From positions 19,455 through 83,454 of the forward strand of contig NZ_CP040759.1 in the NCBI RefSeq assembly GCF_004683865.2: a stretch of 64,000 bases of DNA. The letters run 5' to 3'. Each line of letters opens with the position of its first letter. Positions within the stretch are counted from its first letter, which is position 1. Of the stretch, positions 17,372-26,216 are shown one piece after another. The position numbers and the translations under genes are program-made. This stretch comes from Paracoccus liaowanqingii. GTDB taxonomy: Bacteria; Pseudomonadota; Alphaproteobacteria; Rhodobacterales; Rhodobacteraceae. The notes under the pieces are model-generated. The model was not told the origin of the DNA, searched no databases, and worked only from the letters and a program-made list of their open reading frames with translations.

Positions 17372-17611
17372 TTAGTGAGCAATCACCTGGGTGTTCACCC
17401 CCGAGGCGATAAGATCTAGTTGGGTCTGAGCCAGAGACGAAAAGCTTTCAGAATTTATTCCGGGTGCTGCCCGGCCCGTTAGGGCAAGGGCAGCACCCGG
17501 AATAATAATTGAGTTGGGCATGATCACGGTGTTGGGAGTATTCATAGCGGTAGGAAAGTTTTCATATCTTGAAGGTCTGCCGACATCCTCAATGACATCG
17601 AAGAATGACAT
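17372..17611 (-). CDS. Hypothetical 79-residue frame spanning a large inverted repeat
   Basis: An open frame with no recognised domain (MSFFDVIEDVGRPSRYENFP to QLDLIASGVNTQVIAH). It contains the whole 51-bp inverted repeat at 17455-17505, which would encode PGAALALTGRAAPG-like sequence. Either the palindrome inserted in frame into a small gene or the frame is fortuitous. Confidence 0.25.
   Translation of the reverse strand: MSFFDVIEDVGRPSRYENFPTAMNTPNTVIMPNSIIIPGAALALTGRAAPGINSESFSSLAQTQLDLIASGVNTQVIAH
17455..17505. repeat. Large inverted repeat, 18-bp perfect arms, nested stem
   Basis: Arms 17455-17472 and 17488-17505 are perfectly complementary; the left arm reads TTATTCCGGGTGCTGCCC. The 15-nt loop contains a second small stem GCCC-GTTA-GGGC. 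No T tract follows, so it is not a standard terminator. It is one of several unrelated long palindromes in this stretch. Confidence 0.85.
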
Positions 17612-17705
17612 TAATCAGGCAAGAGTAATATACCCGGGAGCCAGGAGGACGACCCCTTGATCTCTAACCTGGCTCCGTACTGTTATAGAACCCATGCAAA
17701 TAGTT

Positions 17706-17948
17706 TCAACTATAGGTTTTGGTCTTGAACCATTGGAGCCAGTAAGACCCTCCCCGGGTGAAGTTCATTGCCCCCAAAATTGGATTGGAAATTCTCTCCG
17801 TAATCCCTCCGCTCTGAGCATGGAGAGGTGCGAGTTCGTCCATCCCATCAAGGTCTGCCAGATCAGGTACAGCCGATTGGGGGATTGAGATGGGCACTTT
17901 CAAAGTGGGAGTTGCAACTGGTTCAATGAACTCGAGCCTGCCCTTCAT
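17706..17948 (-). CDS. Hypothetical 80-residue protein
   Basis: An open frame with natural-looking composition (MKGRLEFIEPVATPTLKVPI, then SAVPDLADLDGMDELAPLHA) but no recognised family or membrane segment. It overlaps the end of the upstream frame, and a GGGGAGGAG stretch lies about 20 bases upstream of its ATG, rather far for a ribosome site. It belongs to the lower-GC segment of unknown origin. Confidence 0.35.
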   Translation of the reverse strand: MKGRLEFIEPVATPTLKVPISIPQSAVPDLADLDGMDELAPLHAQSGGITERISNPILGAMNFTRGGSYWLQWFKTKTYS

Positions 17949-18316
17949 CTTGACGATGCTCGTCTTGGTTCTCCTCCCCTACGTACCCGAGGCCTTTGAC
18001 GAACTTGATGGTCCCATCCAGGTGGCCTAGTAAGGGATAAGAACTGAGCAGGCCCGTAGCAGCCTCCAGAGCCACCGCTGATGGCAATGTTAGATTTTGG
18101 CTACCTTGGTATACAAACATGGCATGATGGCCTTCAGGGAGCCTGTCCGGGCCTCTCAGAGGTACTTGAGGAGAGAGGTGACCTTTCCACTGCCCCCCGG
18201 TCATCTGTGACCTCGATTGGCGACCTGGTCTGGATCCACAACTGAAGGGCTGCCTCCTCACTCTCCCCCAGCAGTTCCTGCAGGACCGATCGAAGCGCTG
18301 AGCCAGGGGCACCCAA
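17923..18316 (-). pseudogene. Possible frameshifted hypothetical gene
   Basis: Two overlapping minus-strand frames look like parts of one product: an N-terminal piece (GSALRSVLQELLGESEEAAL, QLWIQTRSPIEVTDDRGAVE) and a C-terminal piece in the next frame (HAMFVYQGSQNLTLPSAVAL, EAATGLLSSYPLLGHLDGTI). A single shift near 18185 would join them. No family is recognised, and the reconstruction rests only on amino-acid composition. Confidence 0.25.
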
Positions 18317-18434
18317 AAAGATCTAAGCCAGTTGATCCAGAGCAGACCGCTTACCTAATGGTCCGAAATAGAGAGGGAACAAGGTTCCTTCATATGTTGG
18401 ATTATAGAATCAAATTATTTTCCTCTCTTAAAAG

Positions 18435-18507
18435 AAGACCTTCAGGAGTCCTATCTTCGCAGAGCTTGCCTACGGCAGCTCTGCTCATCAGGACTCCTGA
18501 AGGTCTT
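18435..18507. repeat. Compound inverted repeat, 18-bp arms enclosing an 8-bp stem
   Basis: Outer arms 18435-18452 and 18490-18507 are perfect (AAGACCTTCAGGAGTCCT on the left). The 37-nt interior holds a second perfect stem, GCAGAGCT at 18459-18466 with AGCTCTGC at 18477-18484. A bifurcated or stacked hairpin would form in RNA or as a cruciform. The flanks are AT-rich. Confidence 0.88.
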
Positions 18508-18550
18508 TTAAAGATATCATTCAATGATATATATTTGTTATTTATAATAT

Positions 18551-18597
18551 ATATACCATATGCCATGTACCCAAAGGGTACATGGCATATGGTATAT
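18551..18597. repeat. Perfect palindrome with 22-bp arms and 3-base loop
   Basis: Left arm 18551-18572 ends in GCCATGTACCC, the loop is AAA, and the right arm 18576-18597 starts GGGTACATGGC. All 22 positions pair. It lies inside strongly AT-rich DNA (repeated ATATAT) and 53 bp from the next palindrome. Confidence 0.9.
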
Positions 18598-18657
18598 TAA
18601 TCATCTATTAGTTATATATATCATATATACCCTATAATATACTGTTAGATACTGTTA

Positions 18658-18702
18658 TACAGAAGAAGAGGCCCGGGGCATGCCCGGGCCTCTTCTTCTG
18701 TA
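18658..18702. repeat. Perfect inverted repeat with 20-bp arms, GC-rich core
   Basis: Arms 18658-18677 and 18683-18702 pair perfectly (left arm ends GAAGAGGCCCGGG; loop GCATG). A GC-rich stem embedded in AT-rich flanks resembles a strong terminator, but no run of T follows on either strand. Confidence 0.9.
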
Positions 18703-19673
18703 ATATGCATATATTATATATTAATATTAAGTGTGTTTAGCCCCCTACCCCCATTTATCATACAACTCTAGATAGAATGTCAAGAGAGAAAACGAAGAAG
18801 AGGCGAAGGTAGCGCAGTAGGGAAAACAGCTTGGTTACCTCCCACGTCATCCCTGTGGGCCCTCTTCCCCAGACACGGAACATCCCCCCCCCCCGCCCGA
18901 CTTACCCTCAGACACTTTGAGGCCCTCGCCGCTCCCTGTCCCCTGGCTCCACACTCACCCGCACCTTCTCCAAGGTCCCCACTACAGGCATGATCATCCA
19001 TACCGTTACCTCGAGCTCAGACATCACCAAGGCCCTCCTCCGCGCTTCAGCCTGCCGGGAAACTGCCATCAAGGGCATCAATGGGCTTCGTGGATGCCCT
19101 CTTCCGGAAACCTACCAAGCCTGCCCACCTTCACGCTGCCGAGTAACCCCTACCCATCCCCTGGTCCTCGGACCAAGGGCTCTCTCTTTCAGACACTTAA
19201 ACACCAGAACGATAGAGCGCAGAGCCTCCCTCTCAATCCCCATACCGCAGGAGAAGCCCTCAGCTCGCCGCTGAGTGGGTATGGTGCTTCTAGATAACAC
19301 TAGGTAGCCCTCAACCCTTACCACCTCTCAGAAGCGCTCTCTACGCCTCTGAGAGGCATGTTCACTTTTGCTCCGCTATTCACAAAGGGAGGGGGGTGCA
19401 CATGCTGATAGGCACGTGTTGATGCTCTTGGTTCCCGTTTCAAAAACAGGGCAAAGGCGGTCTGGTCACTCTGGGATACTTCAGGCACCAAATTTTATTT
19501 GAATACCCAGCCCCTCTGTAGGCGTCTCACTATAGGCTGAATGTCCCCTTGGTGTCCTATAGCAAGCCTGAACCCTATCTTGATGTTCAGAGGCCAAGCC
19601 AAGTTCAGCAGGACCTGTGAGTATGCGTCTCTGCCGAGCCCTATACTGGACATTCAAAAGCTCGCTACCTGAA
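18703..19673. other. Long stretch without a convincing gene
   Basis: No frame here has a recognisable domain, a ribosome site and believable composition together. It contains a homopolymeric C run near 18887, an imperfect hairpin (19324-19336 with 19344-19356, 12 of 13 pairs) and a short palindrome TGGTCC-TC-GGACCA near 19170. The composition is closer to 50 percent GC than the flanking genes and codon structure is absent. It may be decayed foreign DNA. Confidence 0.5.
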
Positions 19674-19678
19674 GACTA

Positions 19679-20358
19679 GGGGGTAATCGCCGTCCACCGT
19701 GCCACTGTCTGGCGGATGTTGCGCGGGCTCGGATTGACACACAAAAAAAGCCCTGCAGGCGCTTGAACAGAAGCGCCAGGATGTTGCCGGCCTGCGTCAT
19801 ATCTGGGTCGCGAGGCGCCAACCCTTCATGGCCAACCATCTGGAGCGGCTCGTTTTTCTTGATGAGACCGGGCTCAAGACCAACATGACCAAGACCACCG
19901 GCTGGTCGCCTTGCGGACAACGTTTCGTGGATCATGCGCCGTTTGGACATTGGCGGAGCCAGACCTTCATTGCAGCGCTGCGCCATGACCGGCTGGACGC
20001 GCCTTGGGTGATCGACGGGGCGATGAACGCTGAGATGTTCGAACTCTATATCAAAACCCAACTGGTCCCGACGCTCCGGGCCGGCGACGTCGTCATTCTG
20101 GACAACCTCTCCAGCCACAAGAGCCCTGCCGCAGCGGCTGCACTGCACAATATCGGCGCGTGGTTCTTGTTCCTGCCGCCATACAGCCCCGACCTCAATC
20201 CGATTGAAATGGCATTTGCCAAGCTCAAGGCTCTTGTCAGAAAAGCTGCCGCACGGACCTACGACCAGCTATGGGCCGCGGTCGGCCAAGTCTGCAACCT
20301 GTTCTCCGACGAGGAATGCTACAACTACTTCAAAGCCGCAGGATATGAGGTCGATTGA
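19679..20358 (+). pseudogene. IS630-family transposase, 5'-truncated, two frames
   Basis: The catalytic part is intact from FMANHLERLVFLDETGLKTN (first Asp), through DVVILDNLSSHKSPAAA (second Asp), to LPPYSPDLNPIEMAFAKLKA (Glu). Upstream, VHRATVWRMLRGLGLTHKK lies in another frame and joins this one at an A7 run (about 19741-19747) by a +1 shift, as in IS630 relatives with two overlapping frames. A stop at about 19678 cuts everything before it, so the N-terminal helix-turn-helix is missing. Only a remnant remains; no terminal repeats were found. Confidence 0.8.
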
Positions 20359-20893
20359 GTGCAACCGGCTCTAGAATGAAACCGAAGTTCATCATGCTCT
20401 CTTGAACGATCCAGAACCTTGCTGTTGTTCCTTCTGAGTTCGTTCAACCACGGAACAGTAGCCTTTTACTGATGTTCGAAGGCTGTTCATGCCAACTGAA
20501 CCCCTGCTGAGTCACAGCCAAGGAAAGTTGGAGAGCTGACAATGCCAGATGTTGCCGGTTGAACCACGGTTGAACTCCCTCTTAAGGAGCTGAAGACGCT
20601 CTTAGTCACAGTAGACTTCGAGATGTTCTGGTTAGTTGATCAAATAAAACCAGAAGGGTGCTTCTTTAGCTTGGCCCAGGTGTCGCAGGCATTCGGATCA
20701 CCAATGCTGAAGATGCGAACTGGTTCGGGGTTAACGGTTGATTCCCATTATTTTCTCCCTGCCAAGCCTGGGTGGCCGCCGCTGACGCGCGGCCACCCAG
20801 GCTTGGCCATGATTGAAAGGTTTAGCTGTGGCCCGAGTGGTTGTTGTCGAAGGGGGGGGGAAGTGATAGATTAGTATAGGTGAACGATTTCGC
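20359..20893. other. Non-coding region with one large inverted repeat
   Basis: Between the IS630 remnant and the primase-polymerase gene I see no gene. The main structure is a perfect inverted repeat at 20761-20779 and 20789-20807 (19-bp arms, left arm GCCAAGCCTGGGTGGCCGC, 9-base loop). Further right a G9 run at about 20851-20859 and a C8 run at about 20897-20904 flank the 3' end of the primase-polymerase gene. Confidence 0.6.
20761..20807. repeat. Perfect inverted repeat with 19-bp arms
   Basis: Arms 20761-20779 and 20789-20807 are fully complementary and GC-rich; the loop is CGCTGACGC. It lies about 85 bp beyond the 3' end of the primase-polymerase gene and could end its transcript, although no T run follows on the minus strand. 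Confidence 0.85.
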
Positions 20894-21600
20894 TCACCCC
20901 CCCCATGAGTATCGAGCTGGGCCGGCCCATGTCGAAGCAGCTTTGGTTTCGGTGATGATACCCGCTGCGATCAGGGTAGCCCGTGCCTTACGAAACCGCA
21001 CCAGTGTCCATTCACTATCCGGCATCGCCAAGCGCATGTCATTTGCCACGATAAGTTCACCGCGATGATTGGACCGCCGTTGCAGGTTCAGGTAAAGCGC
21101 AATTGCATCTGCCCCCAGAGGCAGCACCTTGTCGATAGCTTTGAAGGGCAGCGTAAGCCGTTGGCCGGTGCCAACGTAGTATTCACCAGCTGCAATCCGG
21201 TCTTGTGTCCACTCCCAAACTGATTTGGCTGTGGCAACAATCTCACTGTCGAGAAAAGGTTGGCTTGTCCGGTCCAGCCGCTCGTCAGCAAAGGTACGGC
21301 CCACGTCCAGAAGGTCGTTCAAGCTGTCGCAGAACCGGGCTTGGCTGCGCAAGTAATCCCACAGAACCAGATTGCGGCTGCCGGGTGCAACCCGCTGTAT
21401 CGCATTGCTCTGTTCCAACTTCTGCTTGGGAAAGGTGGGGATATTTGCAGCAGGCCGCAGCTTGTGCAAATCGTCCAGCCCGCCATGGATGAACTGATAG
21501 GCGCCCTTGCTACCCTTAGACGTATGCGCCGTCCCCGCCCCATTGATTTCTGCGGTTTCCCGACGCTGGCCGAGCGGCGAGTCTCGTTCTGAGCATTCAG

Positions 21601-22041
21601 ATGGAGATGAAGATGGCGGATGGCGGCGACGGGTTTGACGGCTGCATCGAGGTTGTGCGGCGGACACGTGGATATCGGCGCTGGCCGGATAATGTGAAAG
21701 CGCGGATTGTGGCCGAGAGCTTTCAGCCGAGGGCGCGGGTGGCGGATGTGGCGCGTAGGCATGATCTGGCAGCGCATCAGCTTTCAGATTGGCGGCGTCA
21801 GGCGCGCAAGGGCCGTCTTGTCCTGCCCGCTGACGCCATGGCCGGTGTGGCGTCTGACGCTTTGCCAGCCTTTGTGCCGGTTTCGGTGGAGCCTGAGGAT
21901 GTCGGTCTGTCTGCGGATCCCGAACGGACCGTCGGGGTCATCACGATCGAGATCGGCAACGATCTGGTGCTGCGGGTTCCAGGCGATGTTCCGGTAGAGC
22001 GGGCAGCAGCAGTGGCGCGCGCTTTGCGAGGATCGGCATGA
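21601..22041 (+). CDS. tnpA: IS66 Orf1 (TnpA)
   Basis: Accessory protein of 146 residues with a helix-turn-helix: YRRWPDNVKARIVAESFQPR, VADVARRHDLAAHQLSDWRR, and the conserved QARKGRLVLPADA. The start may also be the ATG at 21613 (MADGGDGFDG). The stop overlaps the tnpB start by 4 bp (ATGA). It is intact and required with TnpB for transposition of IS66 elements. Confidence 0.9.
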   Translation: MEMKMADGGDGFDGCIEVVRRTRGYRRWPDNVKARIVAESFQPRARVADVARRHDLAAHQLSDWRRQARKGRLVLPADAMAGVASDALPAFVPVSVEPEDVGLSADPERTVGVITIEIGNDLVLRVPGDVPVERAAAVARALRGSA

Positions 22042-22391
22042 TTGTCGCGGGACAACGCCAGCCAATCCTGATCGCGACGCGGCCGGTGGACTTCCGCTGC
22101 GGCCATCGCGCCCTGGCGCTGATCGTGCAGACCGAGCTGAAGCTCGATCCGCATTCCGGGGTGACAATCGTGTTCCGTTCGAAACGCGGCGACAGGCTGA
22201 AGATTCTGGTTTGGGACGGAACAGGTCTGGTGATGGTTTACAAGGTTTTGGAGCAGGGCAGCTTTTCCTGGCCGAAGGTTCAGGACGGGACAATGCGGCT
22301 GTCGCGAGCCCAGCACGAGGCATTGTTCGAAGGTCTGGACTGGCGCCGGATCGTTGCGCAGCGGGTTGCTCCACCCATTGCAGCGGGGTGA
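22038..22391 (+). CDS. tnpB: IS66 Orf2 (TnpB)
   Basis: Intact 117-residue TnpB: ATRPVDFRCGHRALALIVQT, TIVFRSKRGDRLKILVWDGTGLVM in two adjoining motifs, and EALFEGLDWRRI near the end. It shows what the split tnpB at the left edge of the window looked like before insertion. Coupled to tnpA by overlap; tnpC follows after 63 bp. Confidence 0.92.
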   Translation: MIVAGQRQPILIATRPVDFRCGHRALALIVQTELKLDPHSGVTIVFRSKRGDRLKILVWDGTGLVMVYKVLEQGSFSWPKVQDGTMRLSRAQHEALFEGLDWRRIVAQRVAPPIAAG

Positions 22392-22454
22392 TTTACTCGG
22401 CTGTTGTAGCGTTGTTTTATTGGTCTTTCCTGTCCGGAAAGGCTATGAATCCGC

Positions 22455-24107
22455 ATGTCGCAGCCCTTCGATCTCAGCCTGTTTCCAGACCTTCCGCCCG
22501 AGGTTGTGAAGGCGTTCGAGGCCGCGCAGTTCGAGCTGTCGGTGGAGCGTGCGGCGCGTCAGCATGAACAGGCGGTGGGGGCCGAGAAGGACGCCTTCAT
22601 CACCGAACTGAAGGCCCTGATCGAAAAGCTGGAAGGCCAGGTCGGACAATACCGGCATGCGAAGTTCGGGCCGAAATCGGAAAAGCTGGACCCTGCACAG
22701 CTCGAGCTGGCGCTGGAGGATCTGGAAGCCGCCATCGCCGAAACCCAGGAACAGATTGCCGCGGTCGAGGCGAAGATCTCGGCCAGCGAGACCGATCCCG
22801 AGAAGAAGGTGCCGGGCAAGAAGCGCAAGGCGCGCTCCTTGCCGCAGCATCTACCACGCGTCGAGCGTGTCATCGAGCCAGACAGCATTGTCTGCCCTTG
22901 CGGCTGTGGCGACATGGTCCGGATCGGGGAGGACCGAACCGAGCGCCTGGATTACATCCCGGCACGCTATCAGGTGATCGTCTCCGTCCGCCCGAAATAC
23001 GCCTGTCCCAAAGGGCGTACGGGCGTGGTTCAGGCGAGAGCTGCAGCGCATCTTCTGGAGGGCAGCTGGCCCACCGAGGCGCTCCTGGCGCAGATCGCGG
23101 TGTCCAAGCATTCCGAACACATGCCCCTCAACCGCCAGGCCGTGGTCATGGCGCGGCACGGTGTGCCGATCGACCGATCGGTCCTCGCCGACTGGATGGG
23201 TCGGACCGGTGCGTTGATCGCCCCGGTCGTGGACCGCATGGCGGTGCTGCTGAAACAGGGCAGCACCCGGCTCTATGTCGACGAAACCACCGCCCCCGTG
23301 CTGGACCCCGGGCGAGGCAAGACGAAGGCCGGTTATCTCTGGGCGGTGCTGCGCGATGACCGGGGCTGGAACGGCCCCGCACCGCCGGGGGTGGTGTTCC
23401 ACTATCGCCCCGGCCGGAAGGGCGACTATGCCAATGAGATACTGACCGGCTTCAATGGCACGATCCAGGTTGACGCTTATGGCGCCTATACCCACCTGGC
23501 CACACCAAAGCGCACGGGCGGCGATCCCTTGCGGTTGGCTTTCTGCTGGGCCCATGGACGGCGCAAGCTGATCAAGGCCAAGCCGAAAAAGGGCTCGCCC
23601 ATCGTCGACGAGGCGCTGGTGCGCATCGCAGCGCTCTACAAGGTCGAGGATGTCATCCGCGGGGCGGACCCCGTTCATCGCCGGGCGGTTCGCCTGGAAT
23701 TGTCCTGCCCTCTGGTGGATCAGTTCTTCGCCTGGCTGGCCGCCCAGGCCGCACGCATCTCGCGCAAATCCGACCTCGGCGTCGCGCTCGCATACATGCT
23801 GAGGCGCCAGGACGGCTTCCGGCTTTTCCTCGAGGATGGCCATGTCGACATGGACTCCAACCTGGTCGAGAATGCCATCCGCAGCCCGGCCATGAACCGC
23901 CGCAACGCGCTTTTTGCCGGCCACGATGAGGGCGGCCGGTCGTGGGCGCGCTTCGCCAGCCTGATCGGATCCTGCAAGATGAACGGCGTCGAACCCTATG
24001 CCTACCTGCGTGATCTCTTCACCAGGCTCGCCAACGGCCATCTAGACAAGGACATCGATGCGTTGATGCCGTGGGCCTATGCCGCCACCCCCAGCCCCTC
24101 ACAATGA
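22455..24107 (+). CDS. tnpC: IS66-family transposase TnpC
   Basis: Full-length transposase of 550 residues. The N-terminal coiled coil (ELKALIEKLEGQVGQYRHAK, FGPKSEKLD) is followed by a zinc-binding CPCGCGDMVRIGEDRTERLD, catalytic Asp in RLYVDETTAPVLDPGRGKTK, Asp in TIQVDAYGAYTHL, and Glu in MDSNLVENAIRSPAMNRRNA. The C-terminal GSCKMNGVEPYAYLRDLFTR is also typical. No defects; the element may still move. Confidence 0.95.
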   Translation: MSQPFDLSLFPDLPPEVVKAFEAAQFELSVERAARQHEQAVGAEKDAFITELKALIEKLEGQVGQYRHAKFGPKSEKLDPAQLELALEDLEAAIAETQEQIAAVEAKISASETDPEKKVPGKKRKARSLPQHLPRVERVIEPDSIVCPCGCGDMVRIGEDRTERLDYIPARYQVIVSVRPKYACPKGRTGVVQARAAAHLLEGSWPTEALLAQIAVSKHSEHMPLNRQAVVMARHGVPIDRSVLADWMGRTGALIAPVVDRMAVLLKQGSTRLYVDETTAPVLDPGRGKTKAGYLWAVLRDDRGWNGPAPPGVVFHYRPGRKGDYANEILTGFNGTIQVDAYGAYTHLATPKRTGGDPLRLAFCWAHGRRKLIKAKPKKGSPIVDEALVRIAALYKVEDVIRGADPVHRRAVRLELSCPLVDQFFAWLAAQAARISRKSDLGVALAYMLRRQDGFRLFLEDGHVDMDSNLVENAIRSPAMNRRNALFAGHDEGGRSWARFASLIGSCKMNGVEPYAYLRDLFTRLANGHLDKDIDALMPWAYAATPSPSQ

Positions 24108-24633
24108 GCTCATCCGGGAGTCCCCAGTGAGCTCATTCTGAGCACTCACGAAGGCCAAAGCGCCAGCCGGGCGCACCAAGAACCTGAACCGCAAGCGAAA
24201 TCACGATGGGGCGGGAACGGCGCATACCCTTAGACGGAGGGGCAATGACAACGCCGCCACCTAGCAGATCAACCGGGATAGACGGATCTGGACGCACCGC
24301 CCGTGCCTCTCCATTGAAGCGATACCACGCATGGAAGTTGCCGGACCCAGATCGTACGATGATCGGGGTTTGCCCATGACGCTTCATCATGTCCCGCAAG
24401 AGGTTCTCGTCGGGGCTGTCGATATCGAGAACCGTAATTTTTGCGCGTTTGCCAGCCATGAAGGCGAAGGCATCGAGATCGGGGAACTTAAGCGCCAACT
24501 GCTGTGAGCTGGGGATGCCTAACTTTCTGTAGCCCACTGTCGCAGGCTTCTTTTGGTCGGCGGTGATACGAACTGGAAAGGTAGGAATATTGTATGATGC
24601 GTAGATGGGTTGATGTTCAGCGAAAATTCCCAA

Positions 24634-25034
24634 AGTCTTGATCCCTATGGGTGCCTTGGGGGATAAGCCTCTTGCCGAGAAAGGTATGTTATTCTAATCT
24701 CGGTCTTGTCTCATGAAGCGCCCCACCAAGGCCGTTTCGATTAGAAGCCCGTTCCTGTTTACCGCAGGGGCGGGCTTCGCTCATTTCAGGGCATGTGCCC
24801 TCGCTCGACAGTATCTCAACCCTTGGGTAACCCGCAAGCACAAGGCACAACCTGTAAGGTATCAACCATGCATATTGAATTTTGAGGGGTACCGATCGCA
24901 AGTACCGGTACCGTGCTTTGGTCAGCGTCTAGGCTCAGGACCAATGGACGATCTCGCTGTGCTGCCCGATGTTGAGCAGCAAGCGCTGTATGCTAAGCTG
25001 CCGGTGAGATCATGCCAGCATCAGGTAAACGGTC
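24634..25034. other. Upstream region of the prim-pol gene
   Basis: No convincing gene. An inverted repeat GAAGCCCG / CGGGCTTC spans 24744-24751 and 24771-24778. A stretch near 24941-25010 translates as MDDLAVLPDVEQQALYAKLP in one frame and looks like a lost N-terminus. The region between 24634 and about 24720 should hold the prim-pol promoter. Confidence 0.35.
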
Positions 25035-25754
25035 ATGCAAGAGGCCAGACGATCAAGACAGGCCCGTCATCAACTTACGCTTACGCCTGAGCTTGTCGCT
25101 CGTTGCGGTTCCGCGATCCCTCAGGATCCTCATGATCGCTTCACTTTCACGTCTGAAGCAGACTTTGATGCCGCTTTGGAACACCATCTAAGTCTCGCGG
25201 AGGGGGCACCTCTCCAGATTTTTGCGTATGGATCACTGATCTGGAACCCTGGCTTTGAGGTGGCGGAGCGGACACCCGGTACAGCGCTCGGCTGGCGACG
25301 AGTGTTTGGCATTTCGGTGGAACGCGCCCGCGGCTCGCGTGAGAAGCCAGGATACATGCTGACCTTAGCTCCGGGAGGACGGTGCCGGGGCGTGCTTCTC
25401 AGGGTGGCCGAGAACGACCGGAGGGCAGCTCTCTCCGCCCTTGTGCGCCGGGAATACCCCTATCGCGAGTTCTTGCCTCAGACCCGCCGGATCCAAGTCG
25501 CTACGCGCGACGGGGTGACGCCCGCACTTGCCTTCTGGGCTGGGCGTTTTGCCCCTCTTGATGCTCTCGACCACACGGAAGAACAGATTGCTTTCAATCT
25601 CGCTCACGCCTGCGGCTTTCTGGGCTCAGGGGCAGAGTATCTTTACCGCACCGTCACCGGCCTCATCGACCATCAGATCCGTGATCCTTACCTCGATCGC
25701 ATAGGGCGCATGGTTGCGGAGGAGATCAGCCGGTGGGAGCCTCCAACACCCTGA
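25035..25754 (+). CDS. ChaC-type gamma-glutamylcyclotransferase
   Basis: An enzyme of 239 residues of the ChaC family, which cleaves glutathione to 5-oxoproline and Cys-Gly in the cytoplasm. The N-terminal nucleotide-like loop QIFAYGSLIWNPGF is the family signature, followed by GWRRVFGISVERARGSREKP, PGYMLTLAPGGRCRGVLLRV and VRREYPYREFLPQ. The length is normal. It is alone on the plus strand, between the prim-pol gene and a LysR remnant, so it looks like cargo rather than part of an operon. The start is the ATG at 25035. Confidence 0.85.
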   Translation: MQEARRSRQARHQLTLTPELVARCGSAIPQDPHDRFTFTSEADFDAALEHHLSLAEGAPLQIFAYGSLIWNPGFEVAERTPGTALGWRRVFGISVERARGSREKPGYMLTLAPGGRCRGVLLRVAENDRRAALSALVRREYPYREFLPQTRRIQVATRDGVTPALAFWAGRFAPLDALDHTEEQIAFNLAHACGFLGSGAEYLYRTVTGLIDHQIRDPYLDRIGRMVAEEISRWEPPTP

Positions 25755-25832
25755 TCCTCCAAGCTTAGAGTTGCTACGCCCCGGCTTACAGCCGCTGTGA
25801 TCGGTCTTAGCCCTAGGGTTCGGTCCCACCAG

Positions 25833-26216
25833 TTAATAGGTCCTGACCCTTCTGTATTTGGCATCTGCTAACTTGCTGCAGATGTCCTGCATCAGTGAAC
25901 GAAGCCAGTGGTGACCGCGATCAGCATCCATGCGCGGGTGCCAGAGAAGGGCGACCTGGATCAATTCGATTTGGATAGGCAGGGGAAACGCAATGAGCCC
26001 TTGGCGCAGGGACTGAGTGAAGCGGTCCGGGACCGTCGCGACAAGGTTCGCGCCCCGCACAAGGCCAAGGGCGGCAGCAAAGCCTCCCGCCACAGCTGCT
26101 GCCAGTCGCTTGCCTGAGCCGATATGCTCGTTCAGCCATTGATGAGCGGCGTGAAGGCCCTCGCAGACTTTCCTTAGGCACCGCAAGGAAGATCCGTACT
26201 GGGAAGGTTTGCTCAT
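25833..26216 (-). pseudogene. LysR-family regulator, C-terminal remnant
   Basis: A 127-residue frame whose last two thirds match the end of LysR-type regulators: LVRGANLVATVPDRFTQSLR, LIAFPLPIQIELIQVALLWH and PRMDADRGHHWLRSLMQDIC. The helix-turn-helix and most of the effector domain are absent, and the first 40 residues do not fit the family. It is a truncated copy with no expected function. Confidence 0.65.

Larger units (their letters stand above)
21522..24227 (+). mobile_element. IS66-family element, complete, inserted in the prim-pol gene
   Basis: Terminal inverted repeats: the left end begins GTATGCGCCGTCCCCGCCCC and the right end, on the minus strand, GTATGCGCCGTTCCCGCCCC. An 8-bp duplication CCTTAGAC flanks it (21514-21521 and 24228-24235), the size expected for IS66. 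The 2706-bp element carries intact tnpA, tnpB and tnpC on the plus strand and is a different lineage from the copy at the left edge. Confidence 0.95.
20894..24633 (-). pseudogene. Bifunctional DNA primase/polymerase (prim-pol) gene split by IS66
   Basis: The N-terminal half (24633 down to 24228) shows an archaeo-eukaryotic primase-polymerase core: YASYNIPTFPVRITADQKKP, ITVLDIDSPDENLL with metal-binding Asp residues, IIVRSGSGNFHAWYRF, then VDLLGGGVVIAPPSKG. The C-terminal half (21513 down to 20894) continues SKGAYQFIHGGLDDLHKL to RYSWGG. Removing 21522-24235 joins them in frame as PPSKGSKGAYQF, giving about 340 residues. Such proteins start replication of plasmids, phages and integrative elements. 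This copy is inactive unless the element is excised. Confidence 0.88.

Noticed and set aside
17033..17419. Plus-strand frame of 128 codons
   Set aside because: Antisense to the phage-type hypothetical gene at 16982-17296, which has family-like sequence.
18870..18900. Poly-C run read as a phase-variation tract
   Set aside because: No gene with convincing coding sequence surrounds it, so a regulatory meaning cannot be supported.
22851..24041. Minus-strand frame of 396 codons inside the second IS66
   Set aside because: Antisense shadow of tnpC caused by GC-rich codon bias.
24713..25090. Plus-strand frame of 125 codons before chaC
   Set aside because: Composition changes along its length and it overlaps the chaC start; at most an old gene remnant.
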